This document shows positions 42,612-51,634 of a stretch of 64,000 nucleotides of DNA, in pieces (the first letter of the stretch is position 1; every line of letters starts with the position of its first letter). A model generated the notes under the pieces. It saw only the letters and a program-made list of their open reading frames with translations. It was not told where the DNA came from and made no database searches. Source of the DNA: Salinicola acroporae (GTDB taxonomy: Bacteria > Pseudomonadota > Gammaproteobacteria > Pseudomonadales > Halomonadaceae); assembly GCF_003206615.1 (NCBI RefSeq), contig NZ_PZJW01000001.1, forward strand, positions 62,001-126,000, in the 5' to 3' direction. The position numbers were made by a program, and so were the translations under genes.

Positions 42612-43538
42612 TCAGGACACCGCTGGCGTTCGGTCACGCAGGTCGAGATCGAACAACATATCCCGGCCAAGGCAGAAATGGCGACAGGCTGGCCGCAGCG
42701 CCATGTCCAGCGTCTTGATCTCCGGCAGCGTCAGCGCCGGACGGCCGGACCCGATCAGCATGGGCGCGACGACACTGTGCAATCGGTCGAGACAGTCCGC
42801 CTCGAGAAAGCGGGAAATCGTCAGCCCGCCGCCTTCGATCAGGATCCGACGATGACCCTGCTCGGCCAGCAACGCCAGAACCCTCGAGGGATCGAAGCCC
42901 GCCGCCTCCGGCGGCAACGGCGTGACGCTGACATGCGTCGCGAGCCCGTGGCCCCCGACGCCCTCGTTGACGAGATGCCAGGTCGGCGCCGCCGGCTGGC
43001 AGAAGACGTGGCGATCGGCCGGTACCCGCCCCCGGGGGTCGAGCACCACCCGCAGCGGGTTGTCGCCCTCGACATGGCGCACGGTCAACTGCGGGTCGTC
43101 GGCGTCGACCGTACCAGCACCGACGACGACCGCGTCGACCAGCGCCCGCATTCGATGCAGATGGACCAGGCTCTGCTTTCCGGTCACGTAGTGGGAAGCA
43201 CCGGTGACCGTCGCGATACGGCCATCCAGGCTCTGGCCCAACTGGGCGATGACGCACGGCCCCCGGCGCACCGAGGTCGTGCACCACGGCAACCAGATCG
43301 ACAACAGTTGCGCAGCCTCCTCGTCGACCGGATGGCTGCAGCGCCAGCCGCCGCCGGCGTCGACTTCCAGGCGACGATGCCCATCGACGACGGTCCCGTC
43401 GAACGAGTCGTCACGGGTCAGGGCCGCCACTTGGCGAAGCCAGCGCCAGGCCAGGGCGACGGGCACGGTGGGAGTCACGGCGTGAGTGGGGTTATCGGAC
43501 GAGGCAGTCACGGTCATTCCTTGGCCAGACGGCATCAC
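42612..43538 (-). CDS. RibD_C-type reductase (dihydrofolate-reductase fold)
   Basis: A 302-308-residue protein. It lacks the RibD deaminase domain but has the reductase half. GQSLDGRIATVTGASHYVTG lies in the middle, then RMRALVDAVVVGAGTVDADDPQLTVR, and IEGGGLTISRFLEADCLD near the C-terminus; all are riboflavin-specific reductase hallmarks. The first 80 residues are extra. In riboflavin synthesis this fold reduces the ribosyl chain of the GTP cyclohydrolase II product. It sits convergent to the flippase-like gene (2-base gap) and divergent from GTP cyclohydrolase II. The start is uncertain: ATG at 43535 or 43517, or GTG at 43511, which has AAGGA six bases before. Confidence 0.85.
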   Translation of the reverse strand: MMPSGQGMTVTASSDNPTHAVTPTVPVALAWRWLRQVAALTRDDSFDGTVVDGHRRLEVDAGGGWRCSHPVDEEAAQLLSIWLPWCTTSVRRGPCVIAQLGQSLDGRIATVTGASHYVTGKQSLVHLHRMRALVDAVVVGAGTVDADDPQLTVRHVEGDNPLRVVLDPRGRVPADRHVFCQPAAPTWHLVNEGVGGHGLATHVSVTPLPPEAAGFDPSRVLALLAEQGHRRILIEGGGLTISRFLEADCLDRLHSVVAPMLIGSGRPALTLPEIKTLDMALRPACRHFCLGRDMLFDLDLRDRTPAVS

Positions 43539-43635
43539 AGCGTAGCAAAGATCGACCTTGGCGCGGAGTGCGTTCGGCGGTGGGCGCCATCATTCCGACT
43601 CCCCTCGCCGGTCCCCCACCCCGGGCCTCGGGTGC

Positions 43636-43661
43636 CGATCACGGATAGCGATCACAGATGA
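43636..43661 (+). repeat. Tandem 13-base direct repeat before the GTP cyclohydrolase II gene
   Basis: CGATCACGGATAG and CGATCACAGATGA follow one another directly with ten of thirteen positions matching. They lie 35 bases before the ribA ATG. They may be an activator or repressor site. Confidence 0.5.
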
Positions 43662-43695
43662 GACTGATCATGGACGACAGGATAAGGAGACGATC

Positions 43696-44835
43696 ATGCG
43701 ACAGGTAGAGCGCGCGATATTCGATCTGCGGCGCGGCCTCCCGGTGCTCGTGCGGGCCGCCAGCGGCGACGTGGTGGTCCACCCGCTCGAGGGCTGCGAC
43801 GACGAGGCACTGACGGCATTGCCGGCGCTCGCCGGCAACTCGGCCGCCCTGGCGCTGACCCGCCATCGCCTGGCGCGGCTGGGCATCGACTTCGGCCCCC
43901 GCGTAGGGCTGGTACCCGTCGACCCCGACGATGGTGCCCAAGCCATCGTCGCCTGGGCCAGCGACGAAACGCGGCGGCTGCCCGTGGATCGCCAGCCCGT
44001 CGCCGCCGCCCCGGCGAGCGAGGCGGCGCTGGATCTGATGCGAATCGGCCTACTGATCCCCGCGGCCGTGGTCGCCGAGGTCAGCCAGGCGCAACGCGCC
44101 CAGGTCGAGGCGCTGGTCGCGGAGGGTACGGTACTGGCGGTCGCCGCCGAGCAGATCGACGCCTACGCCGGGAGCCGGTCGCGTTTCCTCAAACGCACCA
44201 GTGACGCGGAGATCCCGCTGTCCCACGCCGAGCGCGCCACCTTCGTCATGTTCCGGGAGGCCGACGGCATGCGCGAGCACATCGCGATCGTGATCGGCGA
44301 TCGCGCCGAATGGAGCGATGCGGTGCCGGTGCGTCTTCATTCGGCCTGCCTCACCGGTGACCTCTTCGGCAGTTTGCGCTGCGACTGCGGCGAGCAGCTG
44401 CGCGAGAGCGTGCGCACCATCGACGAACGCGGCGGCGGCGTCCTGCTCTATCTCGCCCAGGAGGGTCGGGGCATCGGGCTGGCCAACAAGCTGCGCGCCT
44501 ACACCCTGCAGGATGGCGGCCTGGATACGGTCGACGCCGACCAGGTACTCGGGTTCGGCGAGGACGAGCGAACCTACGAAGTCGCGCTGGAGATGCTCGA
44601 GCAGCTCGAGATCGCGCGGATCGAACTGTTGACCAACAATCCCGAGAAGATCGCCGCCATGGACCAGGGCGGCGTCGAGGTGGTCAACCGTCGCGGCATC
44701 TACGGCAAGCTGACCAAGCAGAACCGACGCTATCTGGATGCCAAGGCCAAGCGCGCCGGCCACTGGCTGGAAGAGGTGCTTGACGACGGCGAGGGTAAAT
44801 CGTCCACGCCTCTCAGGCGCCCGGTGGCGCGCTAA
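43696..44835 (+). CDS. ribA: GTP cyclohydrolase II with N-terminal extension
   Basis: A 379-residue protein. The C-terminal 200 residues are a complete RibA: zinc ligands Cys218, Cys229 and Cys231 in LHSACLTGDLFGSLRCDCG, the catalytic loop LAQEGRGIGLANKLRAY at 253-269, and LLTNNPEKIAAM. It opens GTP to 2,5-diamino-6-ribosylaminopyrimidinone phosphate, formate and pyrophosphate. The N-terminal 175 residues (VERAIFDLRRGLPVLVRAAS) are a RibB-like remnant without the catalytic acidic motif, as in many alphaproteobacterial RibA proteins. AAGGAG precedes the ATG. Its place among PTPS-like, RibD-like and decoration genes, not with ribBDE, suggests a dedicated second copy for a non-riboflavin product. 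Confidence 0.92.
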   Translation: MRQVERAIFDLRRGLPVLVRAASGDVVVHPLEGCDDEALTALPALAGNSAALALTRHRLARLGIDFGPRVGLVPVDPDDGAQAIVAWASDETRRLPVDRQPVAAAPASEAALDLMRIGLLIPAAVVAEVSQAQRAQVEALVAEGTVLAVAAEQIDAYAGSRSRFLKRTSDAEIPLSHAERATFVMFREADGMREHIAIVIGDRAEWSDAVPVRLHSACLTGDLFGSLRCDCGEQLRESVRTIDERGGGVLLYLAQEGRGIGLANKLRAYTLQDGGLDTVDADQVLGFGEDERTYEVALEMLEQLEIARIELLTNNPEKIAAMDQGGVEVVNRRGIYGKLTKQNRRYLDAKAKRAGHWLEEVLDDGEGKSSTPLRRPVAR

Positions 44836-44838
44836 GCG

Positions 44839-45648
44839 TCATCCCGACGCCGGATGGCGGTGGCGCAAGGTAGCGAGATCGAATGTCCCCGCCTCCTCGA
44901 TCACCTGCGCCAGCCGGATGCCGAAATGGTCGACCAGCCGACGGCCGGTCTCGGCGTCGGCCAGGGTCGCGTTGCCGGTCACCCCGCTGGCGTGAAGATC
45001 CTGCGCCAGCCAAGCGTAGCCAGCGTCCCCCTCGGGCCCCAGGGTCGATCCAGCCTGTTCGCGGATCCGACCCTCGGAGACCGCGTCGGCCAGCCGGGCG
45101 ACACGAACCCTGTCCGGAGCGAGATGCAGCATCATCGACGTCTCCAGCGCACCACCATGCAAACCATGGCGGAGCTCCTCGGCGGGAAGCGCCTGCGCCG
45201 GGGGCGCGAAGCGGAAGTAGTTGGCCTTGACCACCAGCATGGCGTGCCTTGCGCGCAGCTTGAGCGCGGCAAGGTCGATGACTGCCTTGTTGCCGCCGTG
45301 GCTGTTGAACAGCACCAGCCGGCGGATGCCGGCGCGCTGAACCGCCTCGCCCAGCGCCTCGATCACCGCGATCGCCGTCTCCGGCAGTAGGCTCAACGTG
45401 CCGGAGAATCCGGCGTGTTCGAGGCTCGAACCCAGCGCCAGCGGCGGCAGCAGGATCACGTTCCGATCCGGCGCGAGCCTTGTCGTTGCCGCCTCGAGCA
45501 GGCCCAGCCCGATGTCCAGGTCGGTGGAGAGCGGCAGATGCGCACCGTGCTGCTCGATCGCCGCCAGCGGCAGCACCGCCACCGTCCCCGCGTCGACCAG
45601 TTCGGCCATCTCCGTCGTGGTCAGCTCCTGCCATTTGTGGACACTCAT
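44839..45648 (-). CDS. Creatininase-family amidohydrolase
   Basis: A 269-residue metal-dependent hydrolase. The metal motif AAIEQHGAHLPLSTDLDIG has Glu32, His34 and Asp43; LFNSHGGNKAVIDL and HGGALETSMML supply the rest of the site. The family includes creatininase, MftE, and the archaeal FAPy deformylase ArfB, which acts right after a GTP cyclohydrolase in making flavin precursors. That precedent makes a role next to RibA attractive. Against it, the ATG overlaps the recD stop (ATGA), so it is cotranscribed with recCBD, and it is only convergent with ribA (three-base gap). Confidence 0.87.
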   Translation of the reverse strand: MSVHKWQELTTTEMAELVDAGTVAVLPLAAIEQHGAHLPLSTDLDIGLGLLEAATTRLAPDRNVILLPPLALGSSLEHAGFSGTLSLLPETAIAVIEALGEAVQRAGIRRLVLFNSHGGNKAVIDLAALKLRARHAMLVVKANYFRFAPPAQALPAEELRHGLHGGALETSMMLHLAPDRVRVARLADAVSEGRIREQAGSTLGPEGDAGYAWLAQDLHASGVTGNATLADAETGRRLVDHFGIRLAQVIEEAGTFDLATLRHRHPASG

Positions 45649-47723
45649 GTTTCACTCCCTGACGAACCGCTTGACGTCGATGGCGCCGGCGAGCCCAGCA
45701 GCCGTTCCGCGATTGCGCTATCCCTGACCACCCGCCGGGCGATCGCCTCGCGTAACGTCCGCTCGTGGTTGCCGCCCTGCGCCAGCGTCAGCCGCGAGCG
45801 GGCTCGCGTGATGCCAGTGTAGATCAGCTCCCGGGTGACGATCGGATTGGCCCGCGCCGGTAACGCGAACAGGACGTGCTCGAACTCCGATCCCTGGGAT
45901 TTGTGCACGGTCATCGCGAATGCCGTCGCCGCGGCATCCAGCCGCGACGGCAGTACCTGGCGGATACCGTCGCCCTGCGGGAAACAGACCCGCAGTCGGC
46001 CGGCGTCATCGGCCAACGTCAGCCCCAGATCGCCGTTGTAGAGACCCAACTGGGGGTCGTTGTGAGTCACCATCACCGGGCGCCCGGCGAACCACCCTTC
46101 GGTGCGCGAGATCCAGCCCTGCTGCCATAACGCCCGGGCGATACGGTCGTTCAACCCCTCGACGCCCCAGGGCCCGCGGCGCAGCGCGCACAGCACCTGG
46201 AAGCGGCCCTGCAGGGCGAGAATCGATGCCACGTCCGCCCCGCCGCGCAGCGCCTCGAACAGCGGACGGTAGCCTGTCACCACGGCTCGCTCGAATGCCG
46301 CCGTGTCGATATCCAGCGTCTCCACATCCTGGAAACCCGCGGCCAGCAGTCGCGTGAAGTCACGGCCATCGCCGGCGTTGGCCGCCCTGGCGAGCGCCCC
46401 GATGCCGCTGTCCGCCCGGAAACGAAAGCTCCGGCGCAGCATGGCCACGTGATCGGCCAGCGGGTTGGTCACGGCGGCCACGGGCAACGACTCGCCCGCG
46501 ATCGACCGAAGATAGTCGCGCGTCGCCTCGGAGTATCCAGCGTCGCCGGCCCCCGCGCACAGATCGCCCAGCACCGAACCTGCCTCCACCGAAGCCAGTT
46601 GATCCTTGTCGCCGAGCAGGATCAGGCGGGCCTTCGCCGGCATCGCGTCGAGCAGCGCCGCCATCATCTCGAGATCGACCATCGAGGCCTCATCCACGAC
46701 GAGCAAGTCGAGGCTCAACGGTGCCTCGCCATGATGGCGAAAATGGCGCGTGTCCGGGCGCGCCCCCAGCAGCCGGTGGAGCGTCTGCGCCTCCTGGGGT
46801 ATGGCGGCGCGCACGACATCGGAGACCTCCAGGCGGCCGACCGCTCCCGCGATCGATTCCGATAGCCGAGCGGCCGCCTTGCCGGTGGGCGCGGCGAGCC
46901 GTATCCGGAGCGGCTCGCCGTCACCCGACAACGACTGCTCCTGCAGCAGCGCCAGCAGTCGAGTCACGGTGGTGGTCTTGCCGGTCCCGGGCCCGCCGGA
47001 GATGATCGTCAGCCGCTGCCGCAACGCCAGGGCGCACGCCACGCGCTGCCAGTCGGGTTCGCCCTCCTCGCGCCGATTGTCGGCGAACAGGGCCTGCAGC
47101 CGCCCGGCCAGCTCCTCGGCAACCGCCAGTGGTGGCCCCAGGCGCTGTCGAAGCCGCGCCGCCACCCCGCTCTCGGCCTGCCAGTATCGGCGCAGGTAGA
47201 CCCGGTCGCCGTCCACGACCAGCGGCGTGGCGAGCCCCTCTGCCGCCGTCGCCTCGGCAACGGTGGAGGATTCGATCAACGCGGCAAGCCATTGCGCCGG
47301 CGTGACCGGGTCGAGCAGGGATTCCGGCAGCACCACCGCCTCCGACGACGCGTGCTCGTCCGTGTTCTCCAGAGGCGGCAACGACAGCGCGGAGCGCGGC
47401 GCGTCCAGCACCCGGGCCAGCGACAGGCAGACATGGCCCCGGCCCACCTGATGGCTGACCAGCGCCGCAGCGAGGCCGACCAGCGGATCGGCGGCGGGAT
47501 CGCGTTCGAGCAGGAAGAGCGCGAAGTGGCGGTCGAGCTGGCGCAGCCAGCCCAGCGCCACCCACAGCGACAGCGCCGCCAACAGGGTCTCGCGGGTGAG
47601 CGCAGCGACGGTCGGCGACGCCGCGGTATCGTCACCATCCAGGGCCAGCGAGAACTGGCCCTCGCCCGGCGAGCCGGGGTGCGCGTTCCGATTCGAAGGC
47701 GTCGTCGACGGTCGGCGGTTCAT
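45645..47723 (-). CDS. recD: Exodeoxyribonuclease V alpha subunit
   Basis: A 692-residue SF1B helicase, the fast 5'-3' motor of RecBCD. Walker A is ISGGPGTGKTTTVTRLLALL near residues 245-265; VVDEASMVDLEMM is motif II, LILLGDKDQLASVEAG motif III, and MTVHKSQGSEFEHV motif V. The N-terminal 200 residues match the RecD domain that contacts RecC. Its start overlaps recB and its stop overlaps the creatininase gene. It acts on double-strand ends in recombination repair and DNA degradation. Confidence 0.96.
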   Translation of the reverse strand: MNRRPSTTPSNRNAHPGSPGEGQFSLALDGDDTAASPTVAALTRETLLAALSLWVALGWLRQLDRHFALFLLERDPAADPLVGLAAALVSHQVGRGHVCLSLARVLDAPRSALSLPPLENTDEHASSEAVVLPESLLDPVTPAQWLAALIESSTVAEATAAEGLATPLVVDGDRVYLRRYWQAESGVAARLRQRLGPPLAVAEELAGRLQALFADNRREEGEPDWQRVACALALRQRLTIISGGPGTGKTTTVTRLLALLQEQSLSGDGEPLRIRLAAPTGKAAARLSESIAGAVGRLEVSDVVRAAIPQEAQTLHRLLGARPDTRHFRHHGEAPLSLDLLVVDEASMVDLEMMAALLDAMPAKARLILLGDKDQLASVEAGSVLGDLCAGAGDAGYSEATRDYLRSIAGESLPVAAVTNPLADHVAMLRRSFRFRADSGIGALARAANAGDGRDFTRLLAAGFQDVETLDIDTAAFERAVVTGYRPLFEALRGGADVASILALQGRFQVLCALRRGPWGVEGLNDRIARALWQQGWISRTEGWFAGRPVMVTHNDPQLGLYNGDLGLTLADDAGRLRVCFPQGDGIRQVLPSRLDAAATAFAMTVHKSQGSEFEHVLFALPARANPIVTRELIYTGITRARSRLTLAQGGNHERTLREAIARRVVRDSAIAERLLGSPAPSTSSGSSGSET

Positions 47724-50700
47724 GCCGGAATCTCCTTGGATTGTCGCAGCAACGCGCCGGCCGGCCCGGCGTCACCCTGGAGCCACGCGTCCAGCGCCTC
47801 GATCAGCGCCCGCGACGGGCGCCGGTGGAATACCCCGGGCGCGACTTCGGACGCCATGCCAGACTCGAACGCGTCTTGGGCCGCCATGGCAGACTCAGGC
47901 GCATCTTCGGGCGCATTGGAGAGCGGCGCCTTGGAGGACGACGCCTCGGAAAGTCCCCGCAGGAAGACGTAGCAGGCGCCGCCCATGTGCCGGTCGTAGT
48001 CGTAATCCTCGAGCCGCGACTCGAGCAGGCGGTGCAGCGCCAGCACGTAGAGCACGTACTGCAGGTCGTAGCGGTGATCCACCATCGCCGCGGCCAGGCG
48101 CTCGCCCTGGTAGTCGTCCGGCGTATCGCCCAGATGATTGGATTTCCAGTCGAGGACGTACCAGCGCCCTCCCGACTCGAAGACAAGGTCGATATAGCCC
48201 TTGAGCATGCCGTTGAGCTTGCGCGGCGCCAGCCGGGGGCGCCGGCCGGGAAGCGGCTCGAGCCGTGAGACGAGGCGGTCAAGCGGCTCGCTCCAGGCCG
48301 CCGATGCCGGCAGCCAGAAATCGAGCTCGGGCCGCCATGACTCGAGGCGATCGAGACGCACCGAGTGGCCGTCGACGGTCATCAGCGGCGAGCGCAGCCG
48401 CTCCAGCAGCAACGTCTCCAGCAGCGGCGACCACTCGGCATCGAACCCGCTGGTCGCCAGACGGCGGCCGATCTCCCGGCGCAGCGCTACGGCATAGCCG
48501 GGGTCGTCCAGGCGATCGAAGTCGAGCGTTTCCAGCAAGCCGTGCAGGAAGGTTCCCGGGCGCGGCCCCCGCGGGAAATCGAACAGCGCGCGGATACTGG
48601 GTCGCGGCACCGGATCCCGCTCGCGGCTGACCTCGATGTCCAGCGTCGCCGGCAGATCCTCGCTGGCCGCGACGGCATCCTCGCCCCCGCCATCGCCGGT
48701 AGTGTCGCCGTCCCATGTCTCCTCCTCGCCCACGGCGCGACGGGCGTCCGCAATCAGCGCGGTGTAGGAGGCGATCCACCAGTCATCGTCGATCTTGCCG
48801 TCGAAGATCCGCGCCGGTTTGGTTTCCGGGGCGGCCATCGTCGTTCGTAGCCGGTGATCCGGCAGTTCGGGCAGCGGCTCGATCGCCAGCCAGCCGTCGC
48901 GCTCGCCCTGCCGCAGCCGATCCAGCAGCGCCGAACCATCGTCCGCCTGCGCGCTGCCCAGCAACCGCCCCAGCGCAGTCTCGTGCAGGCAGCCGCCCTG
49001 GCCCCGCCCGCGAGCGACATGGGCGACCCCCAGGCGACAGGCGTAGACGGCACGGGTCAAGGCGACGTAGAGCAGGCGGACATCCTCGTCGAGACGCGCC
49101 AGCTCGGCCTCTCGCTTGTGGTCGTCATCGGGGGCGGCCACCAGCACGCTACCCTCGCCCCCGGGCGGCCTCAACGCCAGCAGTCCGGTCCGGCGATCCG
49201 GCTCCGCCGGCCGGTGGGAGCAGACGAACGGCAGCAGGACGATGGGATATTCGAGGCCCTTGGACTTGTGCACGGTGACCACCCGGACCAGATCCTCGTC
49301 GCTCTCCAGACGCTGGCTGAGCGCCTGGCTGTCCAGTGTCGCGACGCCCTCCTGCAGCGCCCGGTGCCACCAGCGCAACAGCGCCTGCTCGCCGTCGAGC
49401 CGCTGCTGGGCGTTCTGGGCCAGCTCACCGAGATGGAGCAGGTCGGTCAACGCCCGCTCGCCGTCGACGCGCTGGGCCAGCCGTTCGGCGACGCGGAAAT
49501 CCTGCATCACCCTGCGCAACATGGGCAGCACGCCACGCCGTTGCCATTGGCGATGATAGTCGCCGAAGCGCTCGACCTCGCGCTCCCACGCCAGCTCGTC
49601 AGCCAGCAGCGCTTCCAGGGCCCGCGGCGAATCGTTGAGCAACTGGGTCGCCAGTGCCGCCTTGAGCCGGGCATCCTGGCGCGGCTGGGCCACTGCCTCG
49701 AACAGCTGCAACAGCTCGAACGCCTGCGGGGTGTCGAACACGCTCGACTTCTCGCTGAGATAGACGCTGCGGATCCCGCCGTCGGCGAGCGCCCGTCGCA
49801 CCTTGAGCGCTTCCGGCCCGTTACGTACCAGGATGGCGATATCGGCCGGCTGGACCGCCCGCTCGCCGGAGTCGCCGGCGAAGCGCCACTCGCCCTCCAG
49901 CAACCGCTGGACCTCGGCCCGGGTGGCCGCCGCCATCGTCGCCTGATAATCGCCCTGGCTGTAGCGCTCGGTATCCGGCCACCACACCCCCAGCGCGGCC
50001 ACCGGCCCGCCATCGCGGTCGACCAAGCGCGTTGGCTTGGGCTGGGAGCCGATCGCCACGAACGGTATCTCGTCGCTACCGAAGGGTTGCGGGTGACGCT
50101 GGAACAGCGCGTTGGTGGCCTCGACCATGGGCCGCGTCGAGCGGAAGTTGCGCATCAGCGTGAAGCGGCTCGGTGTCGCCCGACGCGCGCGCAGGTAGGT
50201 GTGGATGTCGGCACCGCGAAAGGCGTAGATCGCCTGCTTGGGATCGCCGATCATCAGCAGCGCGGTGGTGGCCGGGTCGCTCTCCGGCGCCCGATAGATC
50301 CGCGAGAAGATCCGGTACTGGACCGGGTCGGTATCCTGGAACTCGTCGATCAGCGCCACCGGCAGTTCCTGGCGGATGCGCGCCGCCAACCGCAGCCCGG
50401 CATCGCCACCGTTACTGCCCGGCGCCAGGGCGGCGTCGAGATCGTTGAGCAGGTCCGAGAACTCCCATAGTCCGCGGCGCCGTTTCTCCTCCGCGAACGC
50501 CCTCGCGATTCGGTCGCGGGCATGCACCAGCACCTGGGAGGCAATCGCATCGAATGGCGTGCCGGCCTCGGCGAGTCGATCCAGCCAACCGAAGAACGGA
50601 TGCTCGGGCACCGCCGCGTTCTTCTTCGTCGCCCCCGCCAGCTTCTCCTGGCCGAGCCAGAAACGCCCGCTGCTGTCGGTGACATCGTCCGCCTTGTCGA

Positions 50701-51634
50701 AGGTCTCCTGTTCGAGCCAGCTCCGGAAACCGGCAAGGCGGGCCTCGAGCTCTTCCGGCTTGTAGCTGTTCTTCTTCAGCGCGTCGGCGTCGAACGCCGC
50801 CTGCAGCGTCTGGCGGATCGTCTCCTCATCCCAGTGCGCGCGCAGGGCGGACTCGATCGCCTGGCGGCGCTCCATCTCACGCTCGAAGCCGCCGAGCAGT
50901 GCCGCCAGCGATGCCGGCGCCGATACCGCCACGCCGTCCACCCACAACGGCTGTGGCTCGCCATCCTTCAGCAATGGCCGCAACGCGGTCGACAGGGCAT
51001 CCGGTCCGCTCCAGCGCGAGCGGATCTGACGCTGCCAGCGCTCGTCGAGCGGATAGAACTCACAGCGCCAGTAATCTTCCACCGTTCGGGCCAACAGCGT
51101 CTGTCCGTCCTGCAGCAGTTCGGCGGAGAACCGCGCCCCGGCGTCGAAGGCGTGGCGGGTCAGCATCCGTTGGCAGAAGCCGTGAATGGTGAAGATCGCC
51201 GCCTCGTCCATCAGCCGCGCGGCCTGGTCCAACCGCTTGGCTCCACCCCGGCAGGCGGCCTCTCCCGCCGCCGCCAGCGGTACCAGCAGGGTCGCCAACA
51301 CCGGGTCGGCGCGGTCCTCGGGGCTGGCCAGCAGCCAGTTGCGCGCCTGCTTGAGGCGCGCGCGGATACGCCCACGCAGCTCGGCGGTGGCGGCCTCGGT
51401 GAAGGTCACCACCAGAATTTCCGGCGGCGTCAACGGACACGGGAAATCCACCGTCTCGCGCCCGGGTAGCGGCCCCAGCACCAGCCGAACGTAGAGTGCC
51501 GCCAGGGTGAAGGTCTTGCCGGTGCCGGCACTGGCCTCGATCAGATGTCGCCCGGTCAACGGCAGGCCGTCGAGCACCAGCGGGACGACCCCCTCGTCCA
51601 TCGCGGCATCGGCACGGTCGCGGCTGTCGGTCAT
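47720..51634 (-). CDS. recB: Exodeoxyribonuclease V beta subunit
   Basis: A 1304-residue RecB. Walker A is LIEASAGTGKTFTLAALYVR at residues 31-50; ALIDEFQDTDPVQYRIF is motif II and RVVTVHKSKGLEYPIVLLPF motif V. The C-terminal nuclease domain has LNGMLKGYIDLVFE and WYVLDWKSNHLG, with the metal-binding Asp and the Asp-Trp-Lys core. It is the 3'-5' helicase and only nuclease of the complex. The ATG overlaps the recC stop and the stop overlaps recD, so subunits are made in step. Confidence 0.97.
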   Translation of the reverse strand: MTDSRDRADAAMDEGVVPLVLDGLPLTGRHLIEASAGTGKTFTLAALYVRLVLGPLPGRETVDFPCPLTPPEILVVTFTEAATAELRGRIRARLKQARNWLLASPEDRADPVLATLLVPLAAAGEAACRGGAKRLDQAARLMDEAAIFTIHGFCQRMLTRHAFDAGARFSAELLQDGQTLLARTVEDYWRCEFYPLDERWQRQIRSRWSGPDALSTALRPLLKDGEPQPLWVDGVAVSAPASLAALLGGFEREMERRQAIESALRAHWDEETIRQTLQAAFDADALKKNSYKPEELEARLAGFRSWLEQETFDKADDVTDSSGRFWLGQEKLAGATKKNAAVPEHPFFGWLDRLAEAGTPFDAIASQVLVHARDRIARAFAEEKRRRGLWEFSDLLNDLDAALAPGSNGGDAGLRLAARIRQELPVALIDEFQDTDPVQYRIFSRIYRAPESDPATTALLMIGDPKQAIYAFRGADIHTYLRARRATPSRFTLMRNFRSTRPMVEATNALFQRHPQPFGSDEIPFVAIGSQPKPTRLVDRDGGPVAALGVWWPDTERYSQGDYQATMAAATRAEVQRLLEGEWRFAGDSGERAVQPADIAILVRNGPEALKVRRALADGGIRSVYLSEKSSVFDTPQAFELLQLFEAVAQPRQDARLKAALATQLLNDSPRALEALLADELAWEREVERFGDYHRQWQRRGVLPMLRRVMQDFRVAERLAQRVDGERALTDLLHLGELAQNAQQRLDGEQALLRWWHRALQEGVATLDSQALSQRLESDEDLVRVVTVHKSKGLEYPIVLLPFVCSHRPAEPDRRTGLLALRPPGGEGSVLVAAPDDDHKREAELARLDEDVRLLYVALTRAVYACRLGVAHVARGRGQGGCLHETALGRLLGSAQADDGSALLDRLRQGERDGWLAIEPLPELPDHRLRTTMAAPETKPARIFDGKIDDDWWIASYTALIADARRAVGEEETWDGDTTGDGGGEDAVAASEDLPATLDIEVSRERDPVPRPSIRALFDFPRGPRPGTFLHGLLETLDFDRLDDPGYAVALRREIGRRLATSGFDAEWSPLLETLLLERLRSPLMTVDGHSVRLDRLESWRPELDFWLPASAAWSEPLDRLVSRLEPLPGRRPRLAPRKLNGMLKGYIDLVFESGGRWYVLDWKSNHLGDTPDDYQGERLAAAMVDHRYDLQYVLYVLALHRLLESRLEDYDYDRHMGGACYVFLRGLSEASSSKAPLSNAPEDAPESAMAAQDAFESGMASEVAPGVFHRRPSRALIEALDAWLQGDAGPAGALLRQSKEIPA

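Noticed and set aside
44813-45655. A 280-codon frame overlapping the creatininase gene
   Set aside because: It is a shifted frame of the real gene, whose metal motif and ATGA overlap with recD decide the matter.
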